64,000 nt of DNA from Viola odorata (GCA_963691705.1 OY829541.1:51356377-51420376); one strand, 5' to 3'; counted from the stretch's first letter, positions 1 through 12,600 are shown. Translations and numbers: made by a program. Notes: generated from the sequence alone by a model not told the origin.

Positions 1-517
1 ATTCCCCTTTGTCCTTTGGTTCTTATTTTTATTAGAGTCAACTCTAGCTTTTTAAATTTTTTATGTGCACTTTTTATGTTACCTAGGTGAAATTTAAATT
101 TTCTGTCTTCTTTCCCTTTCAATTAATTCCCTTGTCTCCCTCTCTCTCCAATTAAATGTCTTGTCTCCTACTTTATTAAACCCCTATTTAATTCTTTTGA
201 TTTTATTCCCGTCCCTCCTATTTTCGAAATCCTAAAAGCTGATTTGCTTTCCCCGATTCCCGTGCAGGTGCAGGAGCACGCTGCCCTTAGCACTACGCCT
301 CCTCTCCCATCGCGACATGTGGTAGACGGAGCCCAAGGAGATCAGTCCCCATCCCTCTCTCCACCTTTCCACATCTTCCAACCCACTCACCCACGCCACC
401 TAACCGTCAGATCCTACCCATTACCCAACCAAAACCCCTCATCTCTCCCAATCAAATCAAAACATAACGTCTTTTTTTTCTTCTTCTTTCCAAAAACAAA
501 ATCCTCTCTTCTTCCTC
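1..517 (+). other. Athila-1 segment between pol and the extra ORF
   Basis: AT-rich non-coding sequence with pyrimidine runs. A possible 3' splice site (pyrimidine-rich, then GTGCAG) ends at 266. Athila env-position ORFs are thought to be expressed from spliced RNA, so this could be the acceptor; that is inference. An open frame at 244-660 overlaps the true ORF in another frame and looks spurious. Confidence 0.4.
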
Positions 518-2551
518 ATGGGCCGCACAAGCCTAAACCTAAACAAACCCACCACTCCTCTCTCTTCTACCCCTACTCCTACTCCTCTCTCCACTCAACC
601 CCAGCCAAAACACACCACCACCGATCAGTCACCCACAGCCACCGAACCTCTCGGATCTGACTCCTCTGAAGCCACTATAGACCTTGACGAGATCATATTC
701 ACCACCTCACTCCCGAAAATGACCAGATCCGGCAAAGTCCACCGCATGCCTCCAACCACCACCGCCGGCAGCAAAAAGAAAACTTCTCCTCCTCCCAGCC
801 CAGTGAACTCCGTCCCTCTCGACGTCAAGCCAATCGGCTATGTCATCCCCTCTGACACCGAGGAGGAGGAGAAAGCCCAAACCAGTTCTAGCCTCCGAGA
901 GGCCAGGAGGGTTGAGAAAGAAAACAAAGAGCAGTTCCCTTGGGACTCCGATGACCAGCGAGAGGCTGAGGAAGAAGATGACGAAGAGGAAGGAGAAGGG
1001 GAGGTCGAGCTGAAGGAGCGGCCTGTTGAGCACGACGCTTAGGACCCCGAGCATACTGCTCAAGGTCCCGAGGATGTTCAAGAGGGCCAAAGCGCAGGAG
1101 CCGCGAGCGAAGGAGCAGGGGAGATCGACCCACCCAAACCTCCCAGTCCGCCCCCGAAGAAGAAGAGCAAGACCCCTGCCAAAGTGGCCTCTAAAACGCC
1201 GGCCAGAGCGGCGAAGAGTGCCTCCAAAGCCCCAGCCGCCAAGGCCCCGCCGTCCAAAACCCCGGCCAGTAAGAAATGGAAGCTCCCCGCCACACCCAAG
1301 GGCAAGGGCATAGCTGCAGACACCCCCCGAAAATCCCAGCGAACTGAAGAGGAGGATGACTTTCTCTAGGACCCCTCGCCTGCATCGGGATCCAAACCGA
1401 GTTACTTGGTAACGGCTGACCTTGATTCCTTCAATGAACTATTCATTTTCAATGATAAGCCGTCTCTAGATAAGGTCACCTTGTTGAGTTTCAAGGGGGT
1501 AGCTCCGTGTCCTAAGCTAGACATGGAATTATATGACAAGATGGGTGTTGGGTCCCGGATTCGGGAGTTGGTTAGTGGCATAGGTTGGGAAAGCTTGTTT
1601 TATATGGATCAGCCTACTTATCTGGAGCTCAGCCTTGAGTTCTTTGCAAGTTTTTGGTACAAGGTCGATCTGTTCAAACCAAGGGGTGGGGTAGGTCCCG
1701 ATCTGTCTGCCAGGAACTGCATCAATTTCAGGCTCGCTAGCAAATGGCACCCGATGTCCCTCAACGACTTCAATGTATTCCTCGGCTTTGTCAGTCGTGA
1801 GGGCACTCAAGGGGCCGAATATCTGAACGCCTTGACCACTGTCCCGAACGACTTCAACAACCACAGAGCCCTTCGGGAACTCGCTGGAAATCCCGATGTC
1901 AAGTTCGACTCCCGCCAAACTAAGGCTCATATCATTCAAGACCCTGCCCTCCGAATTCTGCAACGCTTCCTGTCCATCACCCTCGCGGGTAAGTTCGGGA
2001 CCTCATGCCAGCTTGCTCAATCGGAGCTCTTTTTCCTATGGGCCATGTATCACAAGAAGCGAGTTAACCTTGGCTACTGGATCGCTACCTCTGCTCACAA
2101 CGTTGCCAATGCTCCCCTGGGTCGCTCTCCTGTTCTTGGGTCCCTTGTCACCAGCCTGGCCTCGCAGTTATACACCTCCACACTCCGGGAACTTAACTTG
2201 TATCGACACCTGAATTCCTTCAAGCTCCTTGGTCTCAGGACCTTGGACACGATGGGATTCCTTTGTGTTATTAACGGTGTCTTGAGCTTTCATGCAGATA
2301 ACAAAGGAAAGATTGAAGGCAAGTTTGAGTGCCCGGACTTATCAAAGCCACGAGCCCAGTCTGCTGCCCCCGAGCCTCCTTCTGCTAAGACGAACGCTTC
2401 AAATGCCCCCGTAGAGAATGCTCCAGGTCCCGAACAGATACCGAGCAACAACGCTATCATCCGCTTACTCACTGACATCCTGGAAACCAATCGGGACATC
2501 CTCAAAGAAATTCGCGAGCAAATTGCCACATTCGTCCCACCTCACCCCTGA
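518..2551 (+). pseudogene. Athila extra ORF (env-position protein), two in-frame stops
   Basis: One reading frame of 678 codons, interrupted by TAG at 1040-1042 and at 1367-1369. The N-terminal third is Thr/Pro/Ser-rich, then acidic, then Lys/Ala/Pro-rich (K-T-P-A repeats), like a disordered nuclear segment. From about codon 290 there is a compact domain with the motifs FKGVAPC, IGWESLFY, PTYLELSLEFFASFW and ELFFLWAMYHKKRVNLGYW, typical of the plant 'ATHILA ORF-1 / putative plant transposon protein' families. The C terminus is predicted helical. The same protein, more decayed, follows the pol of Athila-3. Biochemical function is unknown. No signal peptide or transmembrane segment is obvious, so an envelope role is not supported by the sequence. 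Confidence 0.75.
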
Positions 2552-4243
2552 TCCCGAACATTTTCAAACCCTTTGCCCCTGCGTGGGCTGATTCTCTATA
2601 TTGAACAATTTCCATTTATGCTTTCCGTTTGAACTGCTATCTCTTTTGTCTCCTTCCCGCATTGAGGACAATGCGCTGCCTAAGTGTGGGGAGGAGTTTA
2701 AACTGCTAGTATTTATTATGCATGTTATATTTATATTCTAGTTTATTTTTCCTAAGTTTATGCATGAATTAATTTCTAGCTTTTAATTAATTTCTAGTTT
2801 TTATTTTTTGTTGCCTAGTTTTTGAAAACACCCCAATAACGGACACACACCTGACTTATGCACATAGAATAAAAATGTTGTCTTAGTCAAGGTCCCGAAT
2901 GTGATATTCTTTGCCTGTTATGCCTTATATCTGCTTCAAGACCTAGACACCAGTAGTCACGAATCAGCACCTTGTGAGCATTTGAGCCTTCATGCCTATA
3001 TTTATTGCTTGAGTGAAATGCATGACTAAGGTACTGACTGGGTTTGCATGATATCCATGAGTATAGACATATTTAGACATAGGAAAGCAGCAAAAAGATT
3101 AAGTCCTCGCATCGAATTGTTCTCTCTCTTTTTCTTTTGTTCTATTTCTTTCATCTTGACCCCGAATCCCTTCTTGACCTCTCCAATTCTAACCATTTGA
3201 ATTTTCCTTGATCTTTCTCTTGGCAGGTGAAGCAATGTTGTTGGGAGCACTATCGAGGGCTAGACTAGACAAATGAAGTAGCAAAGGCAAAGTGTGGGGA
3301 TCCCGCAAAAATTCAAGACCCTGAATGCTGGCGCAAATTCGTGACCCCAAAGCTGAATTCAAGGGCAGACCAGAACGAAAAATCACTTCCCACCCACAGC
3401 AAAACACAAGTGTGGGGAAGTGAAATCAGAATATCAAGCCCCCGAAGAACAAGGTCTCGATCCTCAATTCAGATCTCTCTTTCTCTCTCGAAAAAAAAAA
3501 GAAAAAAAAGAAAAATAGAAATATAAATAAAAGAGAGAGAGAAGAGAGCAAGACCAAACCTTGAAAACCAAGAAGAGGAAAATCAGCAGTCAGCATCCAT
3601 TCAAGGTCCCGAACCTAGGTCCTGAATAAAGAAGGCAAGGATCCCCCTCGAAGAAGAAAAGCCTAGTCTAGCTTTCGCCCTCAGCAACATTGTCTCACCA
3701 TCTCGATTCCTTCTGCCAAGGGAGCGTTCCAGGTTTGAGATGGTTTTAACCACCTCCTCATTTCACTTCCCTACTATCCCTCTTCTCCACTTTTTCTTCT
3801 CATTATGCTTCTTCCATTTCCCCTTGTCATTTATTTTCTTTGCTTCCCCTTCTTGCCCCCGATGCGAAGTCTTTTGATTGCTAGATTGCCTATGCATGTG
3901 TCTAATATACTCGGATCGACTTGCAAACTTGGTTTCGTGCTACGTTTTTTGCATACTTGAGTGTTTAAACACCTACCCTTGTTCACGAGTGTGAGTACAA
4001 ACACCGATCCATGTGAGGACTGCTGGTGAATAGGCTGATGTGGAAAAGTCTCTTCTCAAGGGTCGTTATCCTTCTGAATTGATGCAGGTGTATCTAGGCG
4101 AAGTCGGTTTTCATTCGGGGTCCCGAATCTTGACAAGCATGCTTATTCTCTGTGCTATGGTCTGGTGTGTCTGTTCTGTTTTGGGACTGTTTTAAAATTT
4201 TGTGAATGCTCGAGGGCGAGCATTGGGCAGTGTGGGGATTATT
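2552..4243 (+). other. Athila-1 3' UTR with conserved blocks X and Y
   Basis: Non-coding. It holds a GCATTGAGGACAATG motif near 2660 followed by GTGTGGGGAGG. Block X (about 2,965-3,100, containing TGAGCATTTGAGCCTTCATG) and block Y (about 3,955-4,075, containing GAGTGTGAGTACAAACACC) recur in Ogre-1 and Ogre-2; X also in Athila-3. A homopurine stretch lies at 3,488-3,545. The word GTCCCGA recurs throughout. Confidence 0.65.
4225..4243 (+). promoter_or_regulatory. Athila-1 polypurine tract
   Basis: GGGCAGTGTGGGGA followed by a short spacer and the LTR start TGATAAC at 4244. It would prime plus-strand DNA synthesis. Confidence 0.65.
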
Positions 4244-5895
4244 TGATAACATGTTTTTATGCACGATTTTCTCCCCATTTTCTCACCCATTTAAGGCATG
4301 ATTCTGCTAATTTACCCTTGTTTTCATTACTTTTGCAGATTTAGGCCTAAAATGGGAGTTTATGCGAAAAGATGCATTTTTAGGGCATTTTATGCAGTTT
4401 TGAGCTTCAAGACCCAGAGTTGAGGTCCCGAGTCCAAAGCAGCGTTCAAGGTCCCGAATCGGATTCTCCATTCGGGACCCCGAAGGGCGAAGAATGACAT
4501 TTCCACGTGTCATCTCGCCAGAGCTTCCATGTGCCTCCTCTGACACTGTTCCTGCAGTCTGCACTGACCACCAAATACCTACCACTCTGACCATCTCAGC
4601 CCTTGAGCCCAGTCCAGACCTGCCCAAAGTTGGAAAATCAGACAGCTTTATGTTTTTCCAGCTTTGTGCTTTAAGGAGCATGGATCCACTTCTTTAGGCT
4701 TTCAATTAATGCATTTTGTCCCTAGTTTTAGGCTGAAGATATTTTGTGCTTAGAGCTCTACTATATAAAGGGCATCTAAGATTAGTTTAGATCACCTTTA
4801 TCTATCTCTTACCATCTATTACTATTTAGTCACTTAGTATAAATTTCCTTAGACTTCTCTCTAGTTTCTCTCTCTAAATCTTGTTAGCTCATCTTCAACC
4901 TTGCCACCGGGCTTTAAATGGATTTTTAGAACAAAGTTTTCTTCCTTTAATCTATTTATTTACTTATTATGCTTTCTTCAATTATTATTTGTTTAATTTC
5001 GAGTATGAGTAGCTAAATCTTTAATTCTTAGCAAGGGTGATTCGAGGGTTGCAAGGGCAGATTCGAGGCCTAAATACGCTTAATACATTCTTGATGCCAT
5101 ATTCAATTATTCATCGTTTTAATTACATCTTTGCATGATTTAAATTGAGATCTGATCAGCTGATAATTATCTTGTGTAAATGCTGCCATTTATGTGATGA
5201 ATACGGAAGGAAAATTGCATGAAATAAGTAGGCATCTGTTTAGTCTTGACTGCGCTGAAGTGGTCTCGAATAGATAGGGTGGGTAGTTGATTAGAGCAAG
5301 GTCACGAGCCTGACAAATTGAGGGACTCTTAGCTCTAGATCTGTCTTTTCTTAGCTTCATGGGCAGTTTGAGTATGACCCTCCCGCATTCATGCCTGGAG
5401 GGATGGCAAACTGTCAAGACTACCTCATATGTGGAAACGGTGGGTAGTTTCTCTTAAGAGAAAAGTAGGGGATATCCGAGGAATCTGGTCCCCATGTCAT
5501 TTCTATGATGTCTTGAATAGAATACCCTTGAGCTGATGACAATCTGGTCCCGAACGCAACCCAAGAATACCTTTACTGAGAATCTCCCTATAATCGATTA
5601 TCTGTGTTCATTTCTCCTCTGTTTATTTATTTCTGGATTTATTTGCTAATTGCTTTATTTTACCATTCGGGACTTCGAACGTGACATTCGAGACCCCGAA
5701 TACTTCTTTCCTAGATAGAAATTGTTAGCTCCCAAAATCTGCCTTGGCTAACTCATTTAGCCAAGAAAACCCCCCCGATTGTTACTTTTTGTGCATATCA
5801 CCCCCGAATACATTCAAGGCCTTAGATCAGTCTCTCACAATCCCTATGTTCGACCTCGACTACCACTGTACACATTATCTCTTGTGCACACACGT
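4244..5895 (+). repeat. Athila-1 3' LTR
   Basis: Starts TGATAACATG directly behind the polypurine tract. It has a TATA box (4762-4769) and aligns with the Athila-2 LTR on the other strand, for example in a shared GAGTATGAGTAGCTAAAT segment near 5,000 (reverse complement near 5,980). The end is placed near 5,895, around GTGCACACA, and is uncertain by about 15 nt. Confidence 0.75.
4762..4769 (+). promoter_or_regulatory. TATA box of the Athila-1 LTR
   Basis: TATATAAA in CTACTATATAAAGGGC, a strong plant TATA box about 520 bp inside the LTR. Confidence 0.6.
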
Positions 5896-6646
5896 TTTTG
5901 GGCATTATAAATCTTCATTTGACTGACGATCAATTAAGCATGGAACCCTTGAAATACCCTTCACTAAGAAGGGGGTATTTAGCTACTCATACTATAATAT
6001 AAACAGTAGATATAAATAATCATGCAATAACAAAGAGAATGAAAAGGGAGTAGAGGAAACCGATAGATTAATTAACAATCAAGGAGGAAGCTTGAAACAA
6101 AGGTTGTTCTTGATGACAGGAGGAGAAGATCCCCAGAAAATAAGTGTTGAAATTGATGTAAGAAAATATCCTCGGACAACCGTCCTCACAAAAAACCCTA
6201 GCACTATGCTTATATAGCCTAATATTAGCTAGGAGACAAAAACATCTAAGGGAGAGAAAGGAGTAGTGAGGACGTGACAGCACATGTCCTTGCAAAGGGC
6301 ATATTCTGGGATTCCTGACACGCCTGATGCCTTCTAGAAGCGCATGGGATCCCGTGCGGATCTTTGAAGATGCTTTTCTTCTGTTTCGTTCTAAGGAAGA
6401 TGCATAACTGTCGGGGCCTTGAGACAGCGCACTGGTCTGGTTCACGTCGAGGTCTTGACAAATTTCTGTCTTCTAGGCCTTGAAACTGGAATTCCTCAGA
6501 AATGCTCCATAATTGCTTCTTTTCGATCTTTTCCCTCCTTTGACACTAATCTGCAAATAAGATTGGAATAAGGGTCAAATAGCAAGTTCAAGCCCCCGAA
6601 AGGGCTAGAAAAGAGGGTAAAATTGAGGCCATGAAACGTGCTATCA
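5896..6646 (-). repeat. Athila-2: partial LTR, opposite strand
   Basis: Read on the minus strand it starts TGATAGCACG at 6646 and aligns with the Athila-1 LTR (TGATAACATG start, a shared TTTGCAGATT segment, TATA box, GTATGAGTAGCTAAAT segment). It is cut at about 5,896 by Athila-1. Its start abuts Ogre-1 LTR sequence at 6,647, so Athila-2 inserted into the Ogre-1 5' LTR and this is its 5' LTR; the rest must lie left of the window. Confidence 0.7.
6208..6219 (-). promoter_or_regulatory. TATA box of the Athila-2 LTR
   Basis: Minus-strand GGCTATATAAGC, at the position equivalent to the TATA box of the Athila-1 LTR. Confidence 0.5.
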
Positions 6647-7437
6647 ATGCTTGTATTGTTTATTTATTTTGGTATGTTTGCATATTTAATTATTTATTTT
6701 CGTATGCTTTTTCATATTTAATTATTCCATTCGCGTTTGATCATCAAAATTAATTATATCACTTGTGTACAATAATTTTAATACCAATTATTTGTATGCT
6801 CGTACCACTTAACTAATTATTTCTGCACGTTTCCGAATGTTTAAATAATTATTATTCTTATTATTATTCTACTCGTATGTAATTGCTAAATTAATTATTT
6901 TGTATGCTTGCGATAAATTCTTAAATACTTATCTATTTATCGATTATCATGTACTCATGCTAATAATCTCGATCTTGTAGGGAAAATCAACTGATACCTT
7001 TCACAAGTAAACATTTCTCACCCTTTTATTTATTTCATATTTTTTTCCCGCATATGCACTCGTATACATGAATATTTAAAATTGTTAGAATCTAATTAAT
7101 TCCTTGGGCATGATCACATAAATTAGGACCTTTTTATTTCAAAGCATGATAAAACACCTCTTTATCCGGTAACCTTTTTAGGATGTGACTCGGGTGCCTA
7201 ATACCTTCCCGAGTCCATAAAACGACCCCGAACCGCTGTTCTTGGGTTTAGACCCTTTTTGCCTTAAACTTTTATTTTGTTTTCTGCCATGATTATCATG
7301 ACTTTAGGTTCCCTAAACCTAGAAACAAATTAGGGTGGCGACTTCATTGGTATTATGTGAGATGAGTCCAATTTCGTCTCACATCCAGTCCCAAACCCGT
7401 GTCGCATTAGGATAAAATCTAAAGAGGGGGTGCGATA
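6647..7437 (+). repeat. Ogre-1 5' LTR, 3' third only
   Basis: Colinear with 27,820-28,610 of the 3' LTR. It ends GGGTGCGATA, where the 3' LTR ends GGGTGCAACA. Most differences are transitions. The first ~1.7 kb of this LTR is missing, displaced by Athila-2. Confidence 0.85.
7336..7350 (+). promoter_or_regulatory. Second PBS-like motif inside the Ogre-1 5' LTR
   Basis: TGGCGACTTCATTGG; the first 11 nt equal the true PBS at 7,441. The two start 105 nt apart. The motif is also present in the 3' LTR and in the other Ogre LTRs. Confidence 0.6.
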
Positions 7438-7440
7438 GTT

Positions 7441-7460
7441 TGGCGACTTCACTGGGGACC
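7441..7460 (+). promoter_or_regulatory. Ogre-1 primer binding site
   Basis: TGGCGACTTCACTGGGGACC, three nt behind the LTR end. It matches the Ogre-type PBS, reported as complementary to a tRNA-Arg 3' end; I could not verify the tRNA here. Confidence 0.75.
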
Positions 7461-8222
7461 AATAGGGTCGAAGCCGAAATTTTTTGAGGTGTTTGTCTTT
7501 TTTAATAAATTGTTGAATTTGTTTTTTTTCCATGATTAATTATTTTTTATTTATTTATTTACTTGATAAATTGTCATTTTTTCCGTGTACATGATTAATT
7601 ATTTTGCATGTACTTACTTGCTAAATTGTTGTATTCTTGTATATATATATATATATATTTTTTATGCATGATTATTATTCATATATTTATTCGCTTTGAT
7701 AAATTGCTGTATTTTTATGCATGACTAATGATTTATTAATTACTTTGATAAACTGTCATTCATATGCATTTCATGTATAATGCCCTATCGCCGGGCCTTT
7801 TTCCAAATAGAAATATGTGGGTACTAGTGAGGCCCTGGGGCACGTGTCCCGGGTAGTTTTCATGAACCCTGAACTCGGACTCGAACCCCTAAATGGGTGA
7901 GCGCCTAGAACTTTTGATTGTTCGACAGGAAATCATCCATTTACTGAGGGACCATTTTTATGGTATCGTCCGGGAACCTTCAAGCTAGTCAGAAGTAGTA
8001 GATGTCACCCCAGCATATGCATCATATGCGATTTTGCTTCATTATATCCGTTTCTGCAACTATTTCCGTAATTTTCCATGCTTGAATTTTTTTTTACTTT
8101 TATCATGCTTCCCCTTCTTGTTTCCTCGCAGTATAGAGGCTCCAGAAGAAAAGTCCATACACAATTATCACTAAGACTTATATTTGATTCCTTTTGTTTG
8201 TTTATTTTTCAGAAAAATAAAT
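7461..8222 (+). other. Ogre-1 leader
   Basis: AT-rich untranslated leader between PBS and gag, with a (TA)n run at 7,640-7,658. No coding frame is supported. Some Ogre elements carry an extra ORF here; none is recognisable. Confidence 0.5.
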
Positions 8223-9372
8223 CATGGCTTCCAAAGAACCAACTGTTCCCCGCACGCTCCCTATAACCAAACGTCCAATACGGCAAATGATCGAAAAGGT
8301 TCAGGCCTTGGAAGAAAGGGTAAAGATGCTCGAAAAGTAGGTTTATGCGGCTAAGAAAAGCACCGCACCAGTCGAAAAATAACAAGATGGGGTGGCACTT
8401 ACCCCTTTATCTAGTGCTCTAGGGCCATCTGAATCCCAACCATCGTCTATTGTTGGGGTTTTGTGGTAGTGGCAGGATCCTCTCGGTAACTTTGCGCTCG
8501 CCTCAGGCACTGTAATTAGATGAAGTATTAACGCTCCAAGTAGCATGCCTCCTGATCATCCACCGACCAAACCCACTCTCGATCTTGGTAAAAAGGAGAC
8601 CCACTCAGAATTCTGACATTTTTACCCCAATCGGGGCCGGTCCATTCAACTCATAAGACATAAACCTCCAAAAGACCAGCTTCCTAAGGGGCATCAGATT
8701 CAGCCGCATGGTAGCCTTTCTGACATGATGGTCGAACAAAGAACCAAGTTATGAGCGATTGGTGGTCCTGCAGCCAAAACAACACCTCAGAATGCACTCC
8801 CTGAAAAGAAAGATGTTGTCCCTGTCTCCTGACGGCCTAGCTACAAACGACCTCCTCCATCACAAATATCGCAGCCCACCCGACATAGACCACATGGCTC
8901 GCCAAGTCAACCAGGAAGCCAAAATAGCTACGGGAACCAGAAACCAGTACCACCTCTTCCCTTTCCTGCAGGGGAAATCTACAAACATCTCTTCACGGCT
9001 GGACAAATTCTACCAATCATAGCCCAATCCCGACAACCTCCATACCCAAAATGGTACGACCCTAACACAAAGTGTGAATATCATGCCGGAGCTCAAGGCC
9101 ACACTATAGAAAAATGCCTTACCTTTAAGAGATAGGTTAATCTCTTGCTTGAAAATATATGGATCTCTTTCGAAAGGTCGACCAGTAGATCTAGCACGAC
9201 CGCCGACCTCCTTCCAAAACAGGTCTTAGGTAGTGGAGAAGAAAATGTTAACCCTTTTCCTTCAGAGACAAGGCTGCCAAAGGAAGAGCTCTCCATCAAC
9301 CTAAGTCTTACCCTGGTTGATGCTACTTCAAACTTCCATCTTGGAGAAGAAGGATCGACTCAGAGCCCGTGA
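8223..9372 (+). pseudogene. Ogre-1 gag and start of protease region, decayed
   Basis: Starts with ATG at 8223 (MASKEPTVPR), a helical segment (QALEERVKMLEK), then stops and frameshifts. Around 9,060-9,125 it encodes the zinc-knuckle-like motif KCEYHAGAQGHTIEKC, the CxYHxxxxGHxxExC signature of Ogre-type Gag. The end of the segment (9,290-9,372) matches 49,790-49,860 on the other strand. Gag would form the cytoplasmic particle; this copy cannot, because the frame is broken many times. Confidence 0.7.
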
Positions 9373-9659
9373 AGAAGTCTGGGGAGTGGCTTGTGTGCAA
9401 CCGGACAACCTCCGTGCATTCCTGATGTTTCTCTGTAGTACATATACATGTTTTTGTTATGGATTTTACAAAAGTCTTTTGTAAGAACTTACGGCTCCTT
9501 TTGTCAAAATATGAATATATGCAGTTTTCTTTACCATCTCAAACGTCTTTTGCTCTTCGTATTCTTTATTTTCAAGATGAATGTTAAATCGGTTTGTCTT
9601 GAAAAAACCTTGTCTTTTTGGGTAAGGACATCACCGCCGAGACTGAGAACGAGGTAGAG

Positions 9660-12600
9660 ATCCTACATGAGTGAGAAAGAGATAGTCCCCCATCAGGAAG
9701 AGTTGGAAGAGATAAACTTAGGGCAAGTGGCAAAAATCAAAGGATAGTCAAGAACAGACCAACCTTAAGCCCTATTCAGAGAGACAAGCTAATCACTCTC
9801 CTCACAGAATATGCAGATGTGTTTGCCTGGTCTCAATCTTAGTATAATTAAGCATCGAATCCCATTAAAACTCAAGACGGTAAAATAAGAGCTCCGGAGA
9901 ATGTATCCTGACACCCTTCTAAAGATCAAAGAGAAAGTCGCAAAGCAACTAGACGTGGGTTCCCTGAGATCTGTGGAATACCCAGAAGGGGTTGCCAACA
10001 TCGGGCCTATGCCCAAGAAAGATGGGAAAATCTGCATCGAGCAAGTCCTAAGGATGATTTCCCGTTCCCTCATATTGATACCCTAGTAGACAATGCCATC
10101 CATAATGACATGTTCTCCTTCATGGATAGGTTCTCGAGTTGGCTCCAGAAGATAGATAGAAAACAATTTTTGTCACGCCCTGGGAACCTTATACTATAAG
10201 GTGATGCTCCTTTGGACCAAAAGACGTAGGTGCCACACACCAGCGTGCCGCTGTCACTCTTTTCCATGACATGATGCATAAGGAGGTCGAGATATATGTC
10301 GACGACATGATAGCCAAATCTCGTGGAACACAAGATCATATGGACGTCTTGAGAAAGGTCTTCAAAAGACTAAGGTAGTTCCAGTTACAATTGAATCCAG
10401 CCAGATGTACTTTCAGAGTAACATCCGGAAAATTGTTAGGATTCATTGTCAGAGGTAGACCCTGACAAAGTAAGGGCAATTCAGGAGCTACCTTCTTCTA
10501 AAACTGAAAAAGAGGTACGGAGTTTCTTAGGGCGCATCAACTACATTGCCCGCTTTATCAGCCAGCTGGTACTCACTTGCGGGCCAATGTTCAAAATGCT
10601 GAAAAAACATAATAATAAAGATGCTGAATGGGATGAGGATTGCCAAGGAGCTTTTGAAGAGATCAAAGCATATTTGCAGGGTCCTCTAGTTTTAGTCCTT
10701 CCTACACTAGGACATCCTTTACTAGTGTAATTGACAGTTATGGCCAATACCATGAGAGGACAACATGATGAATCTGGGAAACGTGAACGGGTCATTTATT
10801 ACCCGAGTAAGAAGTTTAATGAGTGTGAAATACGCCACTCCTCGTTAGAACGAACTCGTTGCACCCTGGCAAGGAGCGCTCGAAGAATCAGACAATACAT
10901 GTTGTATTACACGACGTGGTTGACTTCCTGAATGGATCCTCTAAGGTATATCTTCGAGAAGCCTTACTTGTCAAGTCGCATCTGCAGATGGCAAGTCCTG
11001 CTGGCTGAATATGAGATCATCTGTATGACGCAAAAAATGGTTAAAGCAAGCACCCTCACCGATCACTTCGCTGACCACGCTCTCGATGAGTATAAGCCTC
11101 TAGAGTTTGAGTTCCCTGATGAAGATAATGTCATTGTCGACGCTGAATACAGAGACGATGCCAAAGAAAATGATTGGTGGACCATGTTCTTTGACGACGT
11201 AGAAAATCTCGCAGGAAACGGAATGGTCATCAATTCCCCATAGCATGCAAACTAAACTTCTTGTGCACAAACAACATCACCAAGTACGAGGTATGTGCTA
11301 GCGAACTCATGGCTGCAATTGATTGGAAGGTGAAAAGGTTAAAAAGTCTTCGGGGACTCGGCCTTCGTCATCTATCAAGCCCAAGATTTGTGGCAGACCA
11401 GGGATTCAAAGCTGATACCTTATCAGAGGTTGCTCACCAAACTCATAGAAGGGTTTGAAGAAATCAAGTTCGATCGGATCGATCAAATGCATTAGCCACT
11501 CTGGTTTTGATGTTCAAATTGGAATGCAGAATAATGCTTCAGCCACTGAGGATAGAAGTGAGGGAGACGCCAACATGTTACGCTGCCTTAAAAGATGGGC
11601 CTGATGGGAAGCCATGATACCATGATCTAGTGCGCCTCATCAAACATCGGGAATACCCACTGGGGGCAAGCCAAAGTAGCAAAAAGTCTCTTCAGCATCT
11701 GGCTTTAGACTCCTACCTTGATGGTGAGGCTCTATACAACAAGAAGGGTGGATGGAGTCTTGCTTCGATGTGTCATTATTTTCGAAGCCAAAAGATCATA
11801 GCAGAAATCCATGATGGAGTTTGCTCTACACACGCCAGTGGGTACATGATGGCAAGACAAACCATAAGACGGGGCTATTTTTGGCTCACCATCGAAGAGA
11901 TTGCATCGATTACTTCAGGAAGTGCCACAAAGGCCAAATTTACGTTGATCATCTCAACATCCCTCCAACTCCTCTTTTCAACAGGACGTCACCTTGACCC
12001 TTCACAATATGGGAATTGACATCATTGGCCAAATTCATCCAAAAGCTTCTAACAGTCATCGCTTCATCCTTGACAAGATTGGTTATTTCACCAAATGGGC
12101 AGAAGCTGCCTCCTACTCAAACATCATTGCTAAGTCGACCATGCGGTTCACTGAAAAGAATATCACATGTCGTTATAGGGTCCCTGAGACAATCATCACA
12201 GATAATGGCACTAAGCTGAGTAGGAAGCCGGTCAACGATCTCTGCCAGCAGTGGATGATAAAGCATCAAAACTCTTCACCATACCGTCCAAAGAGGAATG
12301 GCGCCGTCGAGGCCGCCGAAAAAACTTGAAGAAGATCATCCAAAAAATGGTCATCACTCACAAGGATTTGTACGACATGCTTCCTTTTGCTTTACACGCA
12401 TATCGGATTATAATTCGTACCTCTACAAGAGCAACTCCGTACCCCTGGGTTTACGATATGGAAGCGGTGATTCCTCTCAAGGTGGAAATTCCCTCTCTCA
12501 GCGTCTTGGCCGAATCTGAAGTAGAAGAGTCTGATTGGACAAGATTCAGATACGAACAACTGAATCTAATCTCCAAAAAATGGTTGGCCACCCAATTGTA

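Larger units (their letters stand above)
1..5895 (+). mobile_element. Athila-1: 3' half of an Athila-type Ty3/gypsy retrotransposon
   Basis: In order: an extra ORF in the env position (518-2551), a long 3' UTR, a polypurine tract (4225-4243) and a 3' LTR (from 4244). Gag-pol must lie left of the window. The assignment rests on the extra ORF, paralogous to the one behind an Athila-type pol at 29,459-31,082, and on a GTGTGGGGA polypurine tract followed by an LTR starting TGATAACATG. The right boundary is approximate: near 5,890-5,905 the sequence switches to an opposite-strand Athila LTR, so this element inserted into that LTR. No target duplication can be checked because the left end is outside. 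Confidence 0.85.

Noticed and set aside
518..2551. True envelope glycoprotein for Athila-1
   Set aside because: No signal peptide, furin-like site or transmembrane anchor could be seen; basic low-complexity N terminus argues for an internal protein.
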